Of a stretch of DNA of 34,417 nt, positions 8,743 through 16,774 are shown piece after piece. The stretch is from NCBI GenBank assembly GCA_963649295.1, contig CAVJHK010000018.1, positions 1 through 34,417 of the forward strand. The letters are read 5' to 3'. The notes under the pieces are model-generated. The model saw only the letters and a list, made by a program, of their open reading frames with translations, did not search any database and had not been told where the DNA came from. Origin of the DNA: RGIG3528 sp963649295. Its GTDB lineage: Bacteria > Bacillota > Clostridia > Lachnospirales > Lachnospiraceae. The position numbers and the translations under genes were made by a program. The stretch's first letter is position 1. Each line of letters opens with the position of its first letter.

Positions 8743-8769
8743 TGCTTTTAGGCAGTAAAAGCATTTTTT
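8743..8769. terminator. probable bidirectional terminator, 3' of tRNA-Lys
   Basis: TGCTTTTA (8743-8750) and TAAAAGCA (8756-8763) form a perfect 8-bp stem with a 5-nt loop. On the plus strand TTTTTT follows. On the minus strand the stem is followed by CTTTTGTTTT, which would end the tRNA-Lys transcript about 60 nt after the tRNA. Confidence 0.75.
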
Positions 8770-8827
8770 GACAACAAAAAAAGCCCTCCCCCAACTGACA
8801 AAGCAGTCAAAAAAGAACCTTTCAAAG

Positions 8828-8900
8828 TGCGTCTCCAGGGGCTCGAACCCTGGACACCCTGATTAAGAGTCAGGTGCTCTACCAGCTGAGCTAGAAACGC
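8828..8900 (-). tRNA. tRNA-Lys(CTT)
   Basis: Read on the minus strand, the acceptor GCGTTTC pairs with GAGACGC (one T-G pair). The anticodon loop CTCTTAA gives CTT (lysine). The T-loop is TTCGAGC. It is isolated from the main tRNA cluster and has its own promoter. Confidence 0.94.
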
Positions 8901-8929
8901 ATTCATTCGATTTCTCGAACGCAAGTGGT

Positions 8930-8958
8930 ATACTATCACCTGAAGAAAGGTTTGTCAA
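8930..8958 (-). promoter_or_regulatory. promoter of tRNA-Lys
   Basis: On the minus strand a perfect -35 TTGACA (8958-8953) is separated by 17 nt from -10 TAGTAT (8935-8930), which also carries the extended TG. This predicts initiation about 20 nt before the mature tRNA 5' end. Confidence 0.8.
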
Positions 8959-9013
8959 CATTTTTTTTAAAAAAACTGAAAAAAATGAAGTTCCGCGAAA
9001 ATCATGCTCTTTA

Positions 9014-9041
9014 TTGCCTTTTTTGCGGCATATGTTATAAT
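9014..9041 (+). promoter_or_regulatory. promoter of the BMP lipoprotein gene
   Basis: A -35 TTGCCT (9014-9019), a 16-nt spacer and a perfect -10 TATAAT (9036-9041) with extended TG predict a start near 9048, about 40 nt before the ATG. Confidence 0.8.
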
Positions 9042-9089
9042 AGGAATAGGTGGGCAAAGAACCACAAAAAAATTTTGGGAGGATACATT

Positions 9090-10199
9090 ATGAAGAAAGT
9101 AATAGCAACACTTCTTGCACTCTGCATGGTTATCGGACTTTCGGCATGCGGCGGAAGCACGGCTACGGGCGCAGATGCAATTGCCGATGAAATGACATCG
9201 TCGGACGGCAAATATCAAATTGCGCTTGTAACGGACGTAGGTCAGCTTAAGGACGGCTCCTTTAATCAGGGCACCTGGAACGGCGTAAAGCTTGCCGCAA
9301 AAGAAAATAGCAAGAGTTATAAATATTATCAGCCGGCAAACGGATCGGAAGCTACGGATGATGACAGATACAATGCAATGGTTGCTGCTGCGGAAGGCGG
9401 CGCAGACTTGATTGTTGCACCGGGATTTTTGCAGGCAACGGCGCTTGAAAAGGCAGCAAAGGCTTATCCTAATGTGAAATTCTTATTTATCGACGGATGG
9501 GATTTGGGACTTTCAAACGTTGCCGCTGTTGCATACAAGGAAGAACAATGCGGATATTTTGCGGGTTATGCAATCGTTAAGGACGGCTTTACAAAGCTTG
9601 GCTTCTGCGGAGGCGGCGGCGGAACAAACCCCGCATGCTGCAGATACGGTTACGGATTCGTACAGGGTGCCAATGCGGCAGCAAAGGAACTCGGAACAAA
9701 TGTAACGGTTAATTATACATGGCTTTACGGATCAAGCTATTCTCCTTCAAGTGAGCTTCAGACGCTCGTAAACGGCTGGTATCAGTCGGGTACGGAGGTT
9801 GTATTCGCATGCGGCGGAACGCTTTGCCAGTCTGTATTTGCGGCAGCTTCCGAGAACGATGCCTATGTTATCGGTGTTGACGTTGACCAGTCTGGCGATT
9901 CAAATACGGTTATTACATCGGCAATGAAGGAGCTTGCAAATTCTGTTGTTCAGATGGCAGCCAAGCTTTATGCCGGACAGTGGAGTGAAATCGGCGGAAC
10001 ATGCCAGACACTCGGTGCCGCTCAGAATGACACCGGTCTTCCCACATCCGATTCGTCTTGGAGATTCAGAACATATACCGTTAAGGAATATGAAGAGATG
10101 TTCAATAAGGTTGTGGACGGAAGTCTTGTAATCGATGCTGATTATGAAGCAAACTTTAACCAAAAGTATTCGAATGTTACCGTTAATATGGTTGAGTAA
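9090..10199 (+). CDS. BMP-family (PnrA/BmpA-like) substrate-binding lipoprotein
   Basis: The 369-aa protein begins at ATG 9090 behind GGGAGG. Its lipoprotein signal ends in LSAC with Cys20 lipidated. The body matches the basic membrane protein family: IALVTDVGQLKDGSFNQGTW (about residues 44-63) is the typical first strand and ligand loop, and IGVDVDQSG (about 263-271) is the later family motif. Characterised relatives (PnrA of Treponema, BmpA, the YufN group) bind purine nucleosides. The ATPase and both permeases follow, so this is the binding protein of that importer. A strong terminator after the gene separates it from the ATPase, so the lipoprotein is expected to be made in excess over the membrane parts. 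Confidence 0.88.
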   Translation: MKKVIATLLALCMVIGLSACGGSTATGADAIADEMTSSDGKYQIALVTDVGQLKDGSFNQGTWNGVKLAAKENSKSYKYYQPANGSEATDDDRYNAMVAAAEGGADLIVAPGFLQATALEKAAKAYPNVKFLFIDGWDLGLSNVAAVAYKEEQCGYFAGYAIVKDGFTKLGFCGGGGGTNPACCRYGYGFVQGANAAAKELGTNVTVNYTWLYGSSYSPSSELQTLVNGWYQSGTEVVFACGGTLCQSVFAAASENDAYVIGVDVDQSGDSNTVITSAMKELANSVVQMAAKLYAGQWSEIGGTCQTLGAAQNDTGLPTSDSSWRFRTYTVKEYEEMFNKVVDGSLVIDADYEANFNQKYSNVTVNMVE

Positions 10200-10247
10200 G
10201 CAAAATCGGAAACGGATTTTTATTTTTCGCAATAATTGATATGATAT

Positions 10248-10283
10248 ACGGTGCGGCTTAAAAATAAGCTGCACCGTTTTTTG
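10248..10283 (+). terminator. strong terminator between binding protein and ATPase genes
   Basis: ACGGTGCGGCTTA (10248-10260) pairs with TAAGCTGCACCGT (10265-10277) through 13 bp with one G-T pair, followed by TTTTTTG. It lies 48 nt after the lipoprotein gene's stop. Confidence 0.9.
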
Positions 10284-10343
10284 TATTAATGAAAGCTAAC
10301 GCAATTATGCGGAATTTTGACAAGAGGACGAAGAAGCTTTTTC

Positions 10344-10372
10344 TTGCTTTTTATATATTAAAAAATTATAAT
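10344..10372 (+). promoter_or_regulatory. promoter of the ATPase-permease operon
   Basis: A -35 TTGCTT (10344-10349), a 17-nt spacer and a perfect -10 TATAAT (10367-10372) predict initiation near 10379. It lies after the terminator of the lipoprotein gene and 223 nt before the ATPase start codon. Confidence 0.7.
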
Positions 10373-10378
10373 TATAAA

Positions 10379-10601
10379 GATGCCAAAGAGTATTTTGACT
10401 TAAATGACATTTGAGTTACCGTCTGGTTCCGGAAACACATGTAATCAGCCCGTATTTTCTTTGAAAATACGGTTAATTGCTTATGTTTTGCCGGTTCAAA
10501 AGGTCAAAATTTTTCTTATAAAGAATTTTGTATCAAAAGCAGAACCATGCATCATTAAGTGTTGTGCATTAATTCATCCGCATATGCGGGAGGAGAAATT
10601 T
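10379..10601 (+). promoter_or_regulatory. structured 223-nt leader, possible cis-regulatory RNA
   Basis: This gene-free leader contains a 10-bp perfect hairpin with 3-nt loop (10450-10472, arms CCGTATTTTC/GAAAATACGG). GGTTC and GAACC elements could pair over long range. A perfect palindrome CCGCATATGCGG (10578-10589) abuts the GGGAGGAG ribosome binding site, where its CCGC/GCGG stem could limit translation. I could not match it to the purine, guanidine, TPP, THF or ZTP riboswitch consensus sequences I know. Reading in frame upstream of 10602 gives no recognisable protein extension. Confidence 0.45.
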
Positions 10602-12134
10602 ATGGGGAATGATTATGTAATCGAGATGCTCGGGATAACAAAGGAATTCCCGGGGATTAAGGCAAACGACAATATCACGCTTCAGTTACGGCGCGGTGAA
10701 ATTCATGCCTTGCTTGGAGAAAACGGAGCCGGAAAATCCACTCTTATGAGCGTCTTGTTTGGGCTTTACCGTCCGGATGCCGGAATAATAAAAAAGGACG
10801 GCAGGGAAGTAAAAATCCTAAGTCCCAATGACGCAACTGCGCTTCACATCGGAATGGTGCATCAGCATTTTAAGCTTATTGATGTTTACAGCGTTCTCGA
10901 CAATATTATCCTGGGCGCGGAAGAAACAAAATACGGTTTTTTGCAAAAGAAAAATGCAAGGGAAAAGGTGCAGGCACTTTCCGATAAATATGGCTTGAGC
11001 GTTGACCTTGACGCAAAAGTGGAAGACATTACGGTCGGAATGCAGCAGCGAACGGAAATCCTAAAGATGCTTTACCGTGACAATGAGGTGCTGATTTTTG
11101 ATGAGCCGACGGCTGTGCTTACTCCGCAGGAAATCGAAGAACTCATGCAGATTATGAAAAATCTTGCGCACGAAGGCAAATCGATACTTTTTATTTCGCA
11201 TAAATTAAACGAAATTATGGAAGTTTCGGATCGAGTGACCGTTCTCAGAAAAGGCAAATTTGTTGCAACGGTTGATACTCGCTCGACAAACAAGCAGGAA
11301 TTATCAAACATGATGGTCGGGCGTCCGGTGCAATTAAATGTTGTAAAAAAGGATTCTGTTCCCGGTGCCGAAATTTTAAAAATAGAAAATATGTGCATAA
11401 AATCTGCCGTAAAGAAGGGCGATGCGGTGCATAACGTGTCATTTGACGTAAGGCAAAATGAAATTGTATGCATTGCGGGAATTGACGGAAACGGACAGAC
11501 TGAATTTGTTCATGGGCTTACGGGACTCGCAAAAATCGAATCCGGAAGCGTCACTCTGTGCGGCAGGGACATTACGCATCTTCCGATCAAGAAAAAGAAC
11601 GAAAACATGTCCCATATTCCCGAAGACAGGCATAAGCACGGGCTGATCCTGGACTTTACGCTGCAGGACAATATGGTTCTTAAGCGTTTTAACGATAAGC
11701 AGTTTGAGAGTCACGGCTTTATAAAGAAAAATGAGGTAAAAAAATATGCCGAAGGCCTGATTATGCAATATGACGTAAGAAGCGGGCAAGGGGCGGAAAC
11801 ACAAGTCCGCAGTATGTCGGGCGGCAATCAGCAAAAGGCGATAATTGCGCGAGAACTGGATTCGGAAAAATCGCTTATTGTTGCCGTGCAGCCGACGCGC
11901 GGCCTTGACGTGGGCGCCATAGAATATATTCATTCGGAGCTTGTGCGGCAGCGGGATGCGGGACACGCAGTGCTTTTGGTGTCGCTTGAACTTGACGAAG
12001 TACTTAGTCTTTCCGACAGAATCCTTGTGATGTACGAGGGCGAAATTGTGGGTGAATTAAATCCCAAAACAACATCGCCCGAGGAACTCGGTCTTTATAT
12101 GGCGGGTGCAAAAAGAGCGGAAGGGGGAAGATAG
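10602..12134 (+). CDS. nucleoside-type ABC transporter ATPase (double ABC domain)
   Basis: The 510-aa protein has two fused ABC domains, as in YufO/NupA and ribose-type importers. The first has Walker A GENGAGKS (39-46), a VHQHFK Q-loop and Walker B VLIFDEPTAVLTP, but its signature is TVGMQQR rather than LSGGQ, as usual in this group. The second has a degenerate Walker A, GIDGNGQTE, lacking the Lys, but a good signature MSGGNQQ. ATP hydrolysis is therefore asymmetric, which is typical. ATG 10602 follows GGGAGGAG; an earlier in-frame start would place the leader hairpins in the protein. The two permease genes follow without gaps. It powers the nucleoside importer served by the upstream BMP lipoprotein. 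Confidence 0.9.
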   Translation: MGNDYVIEMLGITKEFPGIKANDNITLQLRRGEIHALLGENGAGKSTLMSVLFGLYRPDAGIIKKDGREVKILSPNDATALHIGMVHQHFKLIDVYSVLDNIILGAEETKYGFLQKKNAREKVQALSDKYGLSVDLDAKVEDITVGMQQRTEILKMLYRDNEVLIFDEPTAVLTPQEIEELMQIMKNLAHEGKSILFISHKLNEIMEVSDRVTVLRKGKFVATVDTRSTNKQELSNMMVGRPVQLNVVKKDSVPGAEILKIENMCIKSAVKKGDAVHNVSFDVRQNEIVCIAGIDGNGQTEFVHGLTGLAKIESGSVTLCGRDITHLPIKKKNENMSHIPEDRHKHGLILDFTLQDNMVLKRFNDKQFESHGFIKKNEVKKYAEGLIMQYDVRSGQGAETQVRSMSGGNQQKAIIARELDSEKSLIVAVQPTRGLDVGAIEYIHSELVRQRDAGHAVLLVSLELDEVLSLSDRILVMYEGEIVGELNPKTTSPEELGLYMAGAKRAEGGR

Positions 12135-13319
12135 ATGAAAGAGAATTTTTTGAAGCTATGGCAAAAAGACGGCACAAAAAAAGTATGCTCATCCCTTATT
12201 TCCATACTTTTTGGCCTGTTGTTCGGAGCACTTGTCGTATTTATTGTCGGTATATGCAAAAAAACAATATCGATTAAGGGTGCGCTTGAAGGCGTAAGAA
12301 TTATTTTCTTCGGAATTTTCAGCACGGGGCGTGATGCTGTCGGACACCTTACGTGGGGCTTTAACGCAACAAACATCGGAAATATGCTCTTTCGTGCGAC
12401 ACCCGTAATTATGACGGGCTTAAGCGTTGCGGTTGCGTTCAAAACGGGACTTTTTAATATCGGTGCGCCGGGACAGTATCTTATGGGCACAATGACAAGC
12501 CTTATGATTGCTTTGTCGATACCGAGTGACGTAATTCCCACATGGATAATCTGGATAATCGCATTTATCGGCGCCGTTTTTGCAGGTATGATCTGGGGTG
12601 CGATTCCGGGACTTGTAAAAGCAATATTCAATATCAATGAAGTCATAGCTTGCATTATGACAAACTGGATAGCCGCAATTATTGTAACGTGGGCCTTTGA
12701 CGGAAGCATATTCAGAAATGCCGAAGAATACGGAAAGCTCGGATATATTTACAAAACATCCCACAATAACGTTGCGACGGCAAAGCTCGGGCTTGACAAA
12801 ATATTTGAGGGGTCGCAGGCGAATGCCGGAATATTTGTTGCGATAATAATTGCAATCCTTATGTATATAATGATAAACAAGACCACCTTCGGATTTGAGC
12901 TTAAGGCGTGCGGTTCCAACCGCCATGCGGCTCGTTATGCCGGCATAAACGACAAAAGAAACATTGTGATTTCGATGTCGATTGCGGGCGCGCTTGCGTC
13001 GGCGGGTGCGGCGCTTTATTATCTGTCGGGAAATCCTGAATTTTTCTGGTCAACGTATCAATCGCTTCCGGGAGAAGGCTTCAACGGGATTCCCGTTGCG
13101 CTTCTTGCACTCAACAATCCCATAGCCGTGATTTTCTGCGGAATATTTATGGCGCTCCTTGACATAGTCGGAATGCAGCTTACCAACCTTACGGCATACA
13201 ATGAATATATAACTGACGTTATTATTGCGGTTATTGTTTATCTTGCGGCATTTTCGCTCATAATCAGGCAATGGCTTGTGAAACTCGGCAAAAACAAGGA
13301 AAAGGAGGAAACAAAATAA
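12135..13319 (+). CDS. ABC transporter permease, nucleoside type (first)
   Basis: The 394-aa membrane protein is of the BPD_transp_2 family (YufP/NupB-like). It begins the base after the ATPase stop codon, with a GGAAGGGGG stretch as ribosome binding site. An N-terminal membrane segment (about residues 20-45) precedes a multi-helix core. Family motifs include FNIGAPGQYLMG (about 108-119) and the cytoplasmic coupling region ACGSNRHAARYAGI (about 257-270). The C-terminus is Lys/Glu-rich. It forms the membrane channel with the following permease. Confidence 0.9.
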   Translation: MKENFLKLWQKDGTKKVCSSLISILFGLLFGALVVFIVGICKKTISIKGALEGVRIIFFGIFSTGRDAVGHLTWGFNATNIGNMLFRATPVIMTGLSVAVAFKTGLFNIGAPGQYLMGTMTSLMIALSIPSDVIPTWIIWIIAFIGAVFAGMIWGAIPGLVKAIFNINEVIACIMTNWIAAIIVTWAFDGSIFRNAEEYGKLGYIYKTSHNNVATAKLGLDKIFEGSQANAGIFVAIIIAILMYIMINKTTFGFELKACGSNRHAARYAGINDKRNIVISMSIAGALASAGAALYYLSGNPEFFWSTYQSLPGEGFNGIPVALLALNNPIAVIFCGIFMALLDIVGMQLTNLTAYNEYITDVIIAVIVYLAAFSLIIRQWLVKLGKNKEKEETK

Positions 13320-14350
13320 TGGTATTCTTAATTCATCAAACATTACTTTTTATGGTTCCTCTTGCGATTGTTGCTCTTGCGGGCGTGTTTGCTGAGCGAA
13401 GCGGCATTATAAACCTTGCTCTTGAAGGTATAATGATTTTTGGAGCATTTACGGGCGTATTATTCATAAGAATCATGCAGGGGAGTTCGTTTTTTACAAG
13501 TGCCAATGCGTCCGGCAAATGGGGCGTGATGCAATTGCTCGAAATCCTTGCCATGCTTGTGGCGGGGCTTATGGGAGCATTGTTTTCGCTTCTTCTTGCT
13601 TTTGCGGCAATTAATTTAAAAGCCGACCAGACAATCGGCGGAACGGCGCTCAACATGCTTGCTCCCGCGCTTGTCCTTTTCCTAATCCGTATACTTGTAA
13701 ACCAAAATACGCTTCAAATGGCAAAGGGCGATTCCGCAAGCTGGTTTATGATCAAAAAGACCACGCTCGGCATGGACAAAAATGCAGATATAGGCTTTCT
13801 TGGCGAACTTTTTGTAAACAAGGTTTATCTTGCAACCTACATTTGCATAATTTTGTATGTTGTGCTGTCGATAATCCTTTACAAAACACGTTTCGGACTC
13901 AGGCTTCGTTCCTGCGGCGAAAATCCGCAGGCGGCAGATTCGCTCGGAATCAATGTCCTAAAGATGAGATATGCGGGAACCGTGATATCGGGCTTTCTTG
14001 CGGGGACGGGCGGATTTGTATATGCCCTCACCACCTCAAACTGTTCGTCAAACGGCGACGTTGCGGGATTTGGTTTCCTTGCGCTTGCCGTAATGATATT
14101 CGGCAACTGGAAGCCCATAAATATTGCGGGCGGTGCGCTGCTTTTCGGACTTTTTAAATGTATTGCGGCATGCTATTCGACGCTTGACATAAACGGGGAC
14201 GGAAAATATTTTCTTGTGGATGTCGGGATAAGCTCTTATGTTTACAGACTTTTGCCTTATGTAATCACACTTCTTGTGCTTGCGTTTACATCCAAAAAGT
14301 CGAGATGCCCGAAGGCGGAAGGAATTCCGTATGACAAGGGACTGAGATAG
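13319..14350 (+). CDS. ABC transporter permease, nucleoside type (second)
   Basis: The 343-aa membrane protein is of the same permease family (YufQ/NupC-like). Its ATG overlaps the previous stop by one base (TAATG), behind AAAGGAGG, so translation is coupled. Motifs are ERSGIINLALEGIMIFGAF (about residues 23-41) and the coupling region RSCGENPQAADSLGIN (about 197-212). It completes the importer of BMP lipoprotein, ATPase and two permeases. No terminator is obvious after it; a degenerate 45-bp repeat begins at its last codons. Confidence 0.9.
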   Translation: MVFLIHQTLLFMVPLAIVALAGVFAERSGIINLALEGIMIFGAFTGVLFIRIMQGSSFFTSANASGKWGVMQLLEILAMLVAGLMGALFSLLLAFAAINLKADQTIGGTALNMLAPALVLFLIRILVNQNTLQMAKGDSASWFMIKKTTLGMDKNADIGFLGELFVNKVYLATYICIILYVVLSIILYKTRFGLRLRSCGENPQAADSLGINVLKMRYAGTVISGFLAGTGGFVYALTTSNCSSNGDVAGFGFLALAVMIFGNWKPINIAGGALLFGLFKCIAACYSTLDINGDGKYFLVDVGISSYVYRLLPYVITLLVLAFTSKKSRCPKAEGIPYDKGLR

Positions 14351-14457
14351 AGATAGGGATAAAAGTCTTGCGTCACATTGATAAGGGACCGGAACGATAT
14401 GTATTTATCACAGACTGAGACAGAGGTAGGCTTAAAGGCTTGCGCCATTCATAAAAG
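14340..14457 (+). repeat. two degenerate 45-bp direct repeats after the second permease
   Basis: Copies at about 14340-14384 and 14413-14457 both begin GACTGAGA and share TAGG, AAA and CTTGCG blocks in the same order, with substitutions and a small indel. The first copy covers the permease stop codon. The remaining spacer to 14544 holds no clear promoter or terminator that I can see. Confidence 0.5.
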
Positions 14458-14544
14458 TGTGGCCTATCTTGTGTATAAGTGTGCAAATACAAAGGACGTA
14501 TATGTATGAAAAACGTTAAAAAAAATTAGCATTCGGAGACAGAT

Positions 14545-15129
14545 ATGGGCAAAATTTATGCTGTAATGGGAAAAAGTGCGACGGGAAAGGATACCGTTTA
14601 CAAGGAGCTGTTTAAGCGCTTTGGCGGGAAATTTAAAAATGTTGTCCTTTATACCACGCGTCCCATAAGGCCCGGTGAAATGAGCGGAACGGAATATTAT
14701 TTTGTGGACGTTTCGGAAAAAGAAAGAGCCGAAAAAGCCGGAAAGATTATAGAAATCAGAAGATATGATACCGTATACGGACCGTGGTGGTATTATACCG
14801 CCGACGACGGACAGATAGATCTTGAAAACAATGATTATCTTATGATAACGACACTTTTCGGATATGAAAAAATAAGGGATTATTTTGGTGCGGACAGAGT
14901 TGTTCCGATTTATACATTTGTTGACGATTATACAAGGCTTATGCGTGCGATTACGCGCGAAAAAAAGCAGGGAACGGCGGGATATCTTGAAGTCTGCCGG
15001 CGTTTTATAGCGGATGAAAAGGATTTTTCGGAAGAAGAACTAAAGCGGCTCGGTGTCACAAAGCGATTTTTGAACGATAATCTTGACAGATGCCTTGAGG
15101 AAATAACTAAATGGATATTAACAAAATAA
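14545..15129 (+). CDS. guanylate kinase-like protein
   Basis: The 194-aa protein has the guanylate kinase fold signature: P-loop GKSATGK (9-15) and the GMP-binding segment TTRPIRPGEMSGTEYYFV (about residues 37-54), with a lid region around YGPWWYY. The family phosphorylates GMP to GDP using ATP. GGAG lies before ATG 14545. Its end overlaps yaaR by 19 nt. It occupies the place where thymidylate kinase (tmk) stands in the Bacillus tmk-yaaQ-yaaR-holB cluster. It may be a second guanylate kinase with a changed role; a main gmk is normally found beside rpoZ. Confidence 0.8.
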   Translation: MGKIYAVMGKSATGKDTVYKELFKRFGGKFKNVVLYTTRPIRPGEMSGTEYYFVDVSEKERAEKAGKIIEIRRYDTVYGPWWYYTADDGQIDLENNDYLMITTLFGYEKIRDYFGADRVVPIYTFVDDYTRLMRAITREKKQGTAGYLEVCRRFIADEKDFSEEELKRLGVTKRFLNDNLDRCLEEITKWILTK

Positions 15130-15554
15130 ATCAGGCGGGGCAAGTGAATACGGCGGAGGTAAAGCCTCAGGAAAAACCGGCGACGGCGGATTTTCAATTT
15201 ACGCTTATGAGCAAAATCGAAGATACGGCGCTGCAGGAAAAGCTGATTACGCTTGTTACGGAGATAACGGACGAGGGCAAAAAAATCGCCAAACATATGG
15301 ATGTCCGCGATATGAAGCAATACAGGGCGCTTATTAAGGAATTTATGAACGAGATAGTAACGCGTTCGCATGAATTCAAGCGTGAAAACTTTTTGGACAG
15401 GCGCGGACGGCACAGGGTTTACGGCATGATAAAGGTGATTGACGAGGATCTTGATGAGCTTGCGGCGGAGCTTATGAAGGAAGAAAAGGACCATCTTGTG
15501 ATTTTGGCAAAGATTGACGAAATCAGGGGACTGCTGCTTGATATACTTACGTGA
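15111..15554 (+). CDS. yaaR: YaaR family protein (DUF327)
   Basis: The 147-aa protein is mostly helical, with the YaaR-type core KQYRALIKEFMNEIV followed by HEFKRENFLDRRGRHRVYGM and a leucine-rich C-terminal helix. The function of the family is not settled; it is always found near holB and ricT in Firmicutes. Start at 15111 lies inside the end of the guanylate kinase-like gene, implying coupled translation. Confidence 0.85.
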   Translation: MDINKINQAGQVNTAEVKPQEKPATADFQFTLMSKIEDTALQEKLITLVTEITDEGKKIAKHMDVRDMKQYRALIKEFMNEIVTRSHEFKRENFLDRRGRHRVYGMIKVIDEDLDELAAELMKEEKDHLVILAKIDEIRGLLLDILT

Positions 15555-15567
15555 TGCGGACTGAATT

Positions 15568-16569
15568 ATGTTTTATGATGAGATAATAGGACAGGAAAAA
15601 ATAATATCGCATATGAAAAACGCAAAGAAAAACGACCGAGTGTCGCATGCGTATATCATTTGCGGAGAAAAGGGCAGCGGCAAAAAGCTTCTCGCAAAAA
15701 GCTTTGCGGCGGCGTTATTTTGTACGGAAGGCGGAGATTCGGCATGCGGACGGTGCAAGTCATGTAAGCAGGTTGAGTCGGGCAATCATCCGGACTTAAG
15801 ATATGTTACGCACGAAAAGCCGAATGTGATTTCGGTTGACGAAATAAGAACGGAACTGAACGAAGACATTTTGATAAAGCCTTATTCGTCAAAATATAAG
15901 ATATATATAATCGATGAAGCGGAAAAAATGAACCGGCAGGCACAGAATGCTATGTTAAAAACAATCGAAGAGCCGCCGGAATATGCTGTTGTTATGCTTC
16001 TTGCAAACAACGAATATTCGCTACTCCAAACGATTTTGTCACGCTGCATTACGTTAAATGCGGCTCCGGTGGATGAAAAAAAGACGACAGATTTTCTTGT
16101 GACAAAATACGGAGTTTCGGAATATATGGCGCAAATTGCCGCCGGATTTTCGGACGGAAACGTTGGGCGTGCGATAAGTTATGCCACATCGGACGAATTT
16201 ACGACAGAAAAAAACGAATGCATAAAACTTGTAAAAGGTCTTGACGAAAAGGACGCGGGTGAAGTATATTCGGCGATGAAGCTTATGTCGGGAAAGGGCT
16301 TAAAGGATACCGACCGGATTTTAAACAGGCTTTCACTTATCAAAATGTGGTATAAGGATGTGCTTGTTGTGCGGCTTACGGGAAGCACGGAGCATGTGAT
16401 ATTTAAAACGGAAAGCGAGGAACTCGTGCGCGAAGCAGCATTACTTGCACCCGATGTGATCACAAGAAAGCTTGATGCGATAGATTTGTTTAAAAGAAGA
16501 ATCAAGTCGAACGTAAATCTTGAGTCGTCACTTTATGTATTGATGCTGGAACTTAGAAGCAAGAAATAA
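15568..16569 (+). CDS. holB: DNA polymerase III delta' subunit
   Basis: The 333-aa protein is a clamp-loader AAA+ subunit. Visible features are a P-loop GEKGSGKK (33-40), a zinc module with Cys52, 60, 63 and 66, and the delta-box segment DEAEKMNRQAQNAMLKTIEEPP (about residues 111-132). An LSRC motif around 150-153 is the arginine-finger (SRC) motif. The C-terminal part is the diverged collar domain. No convincing ribosome binding site precedes ATG 15568, only 13 nt after yaaR, so translation likely depends on coupling. It works with HolA and DnaX to load the sliding clamp. Confidence 0.92.
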   Translation: MFYDEIIGQEKIISHMKNAKKNDRVSHAYIICGEKGSGKKLLAKSFAAALFCTEGGDSACGRCKSCKQVESGNHPDLRYVTHEKPNVISVDEIRTELNEDILIKPYSSKYKIYIIDEAEKMNRQAQNAMLKTIEEPPEYAVVMLLANNEYSLLQTILSRCITLNAAPVDEKKTTDFLVTKYGVSEYMAQIAAGFSDGNVGRAISYATSDEFTTEKNECIKLVKGLDEKDAGEVYSAMKLMSGKGLKDTDRILNRLSLIKMWYKDVLVVRLTGSTEHVIFKTESEELVREAALLAPDVITRKLDAIDLFKRRIKSNVNLESSLYVLMLELRSKK

Positions 16570-16594
16570 GGCTATGCAATTGTTGGTGACAGAA

Positions 16595-16636
16595 AATGCG
16601 GACATGCTGACAACGCAAGAGAATGCGGACATGCTG
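16595..16636 (+). repeat. 15-bp direct repeat upstream of ricT
   Basis: AATGCGGACATGCTG occurs at 16595-16609 and again at 16622-16636, a 27-bp period. The pair lies just upstream of the TTGACA element of the ricT promoter, so it may be a regulator site. The rest of the 205-nt holB-ricT spacer shows no gene. Confidence 0.6.
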
Positions 16637-16639
16637 TTT

Positions 16640-16668
16640 TTGACATAGAATGAAAGCATTTGTATACG
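16640..16668 (+). promoter_or_regulatory. probable ricT promoter
   Basis: A perfect -35 TTGACA (16640-16645), a 17-nt spacer and TATACG (16663-16668) predict initiation about 100 nt before ricT. This would give ricT and trmN6 an internal promoter within the cluster. Confidence 0.5.
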
Positions 16669-16774
16669 GAGTTGAGGATAAAAGCACGTTTGGACGATGA
16701 GCATTGATAAAGTGATAAATAAAGCCGCGCAAAACGGCAGGAAATATTTTTTTAGTATTTATGGAGGTTGATAG

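Noticed and set aside
8536..8794. minus-strand frames downstream of the MFS gene
   Set aside because: They overlap the end of the MFS gene and its terminator, with no ribosome binding site or family likeness.
10410..10500. guanidine (ykkC) or purine riboswitch before the ABC ATPase
   Set aside because: GTCTGGTTCCGG superficially resembles part of ykkC, but the AGGG and GAGAG core elements and the purine-junction sequences are missing.
10404..10601. 66-residue N-terminal extension of the ABC ATPase
   Set aside because: ATG 10602 has a strong ribosome binding site and matches the family start; the extension would translate the leader hairpins.
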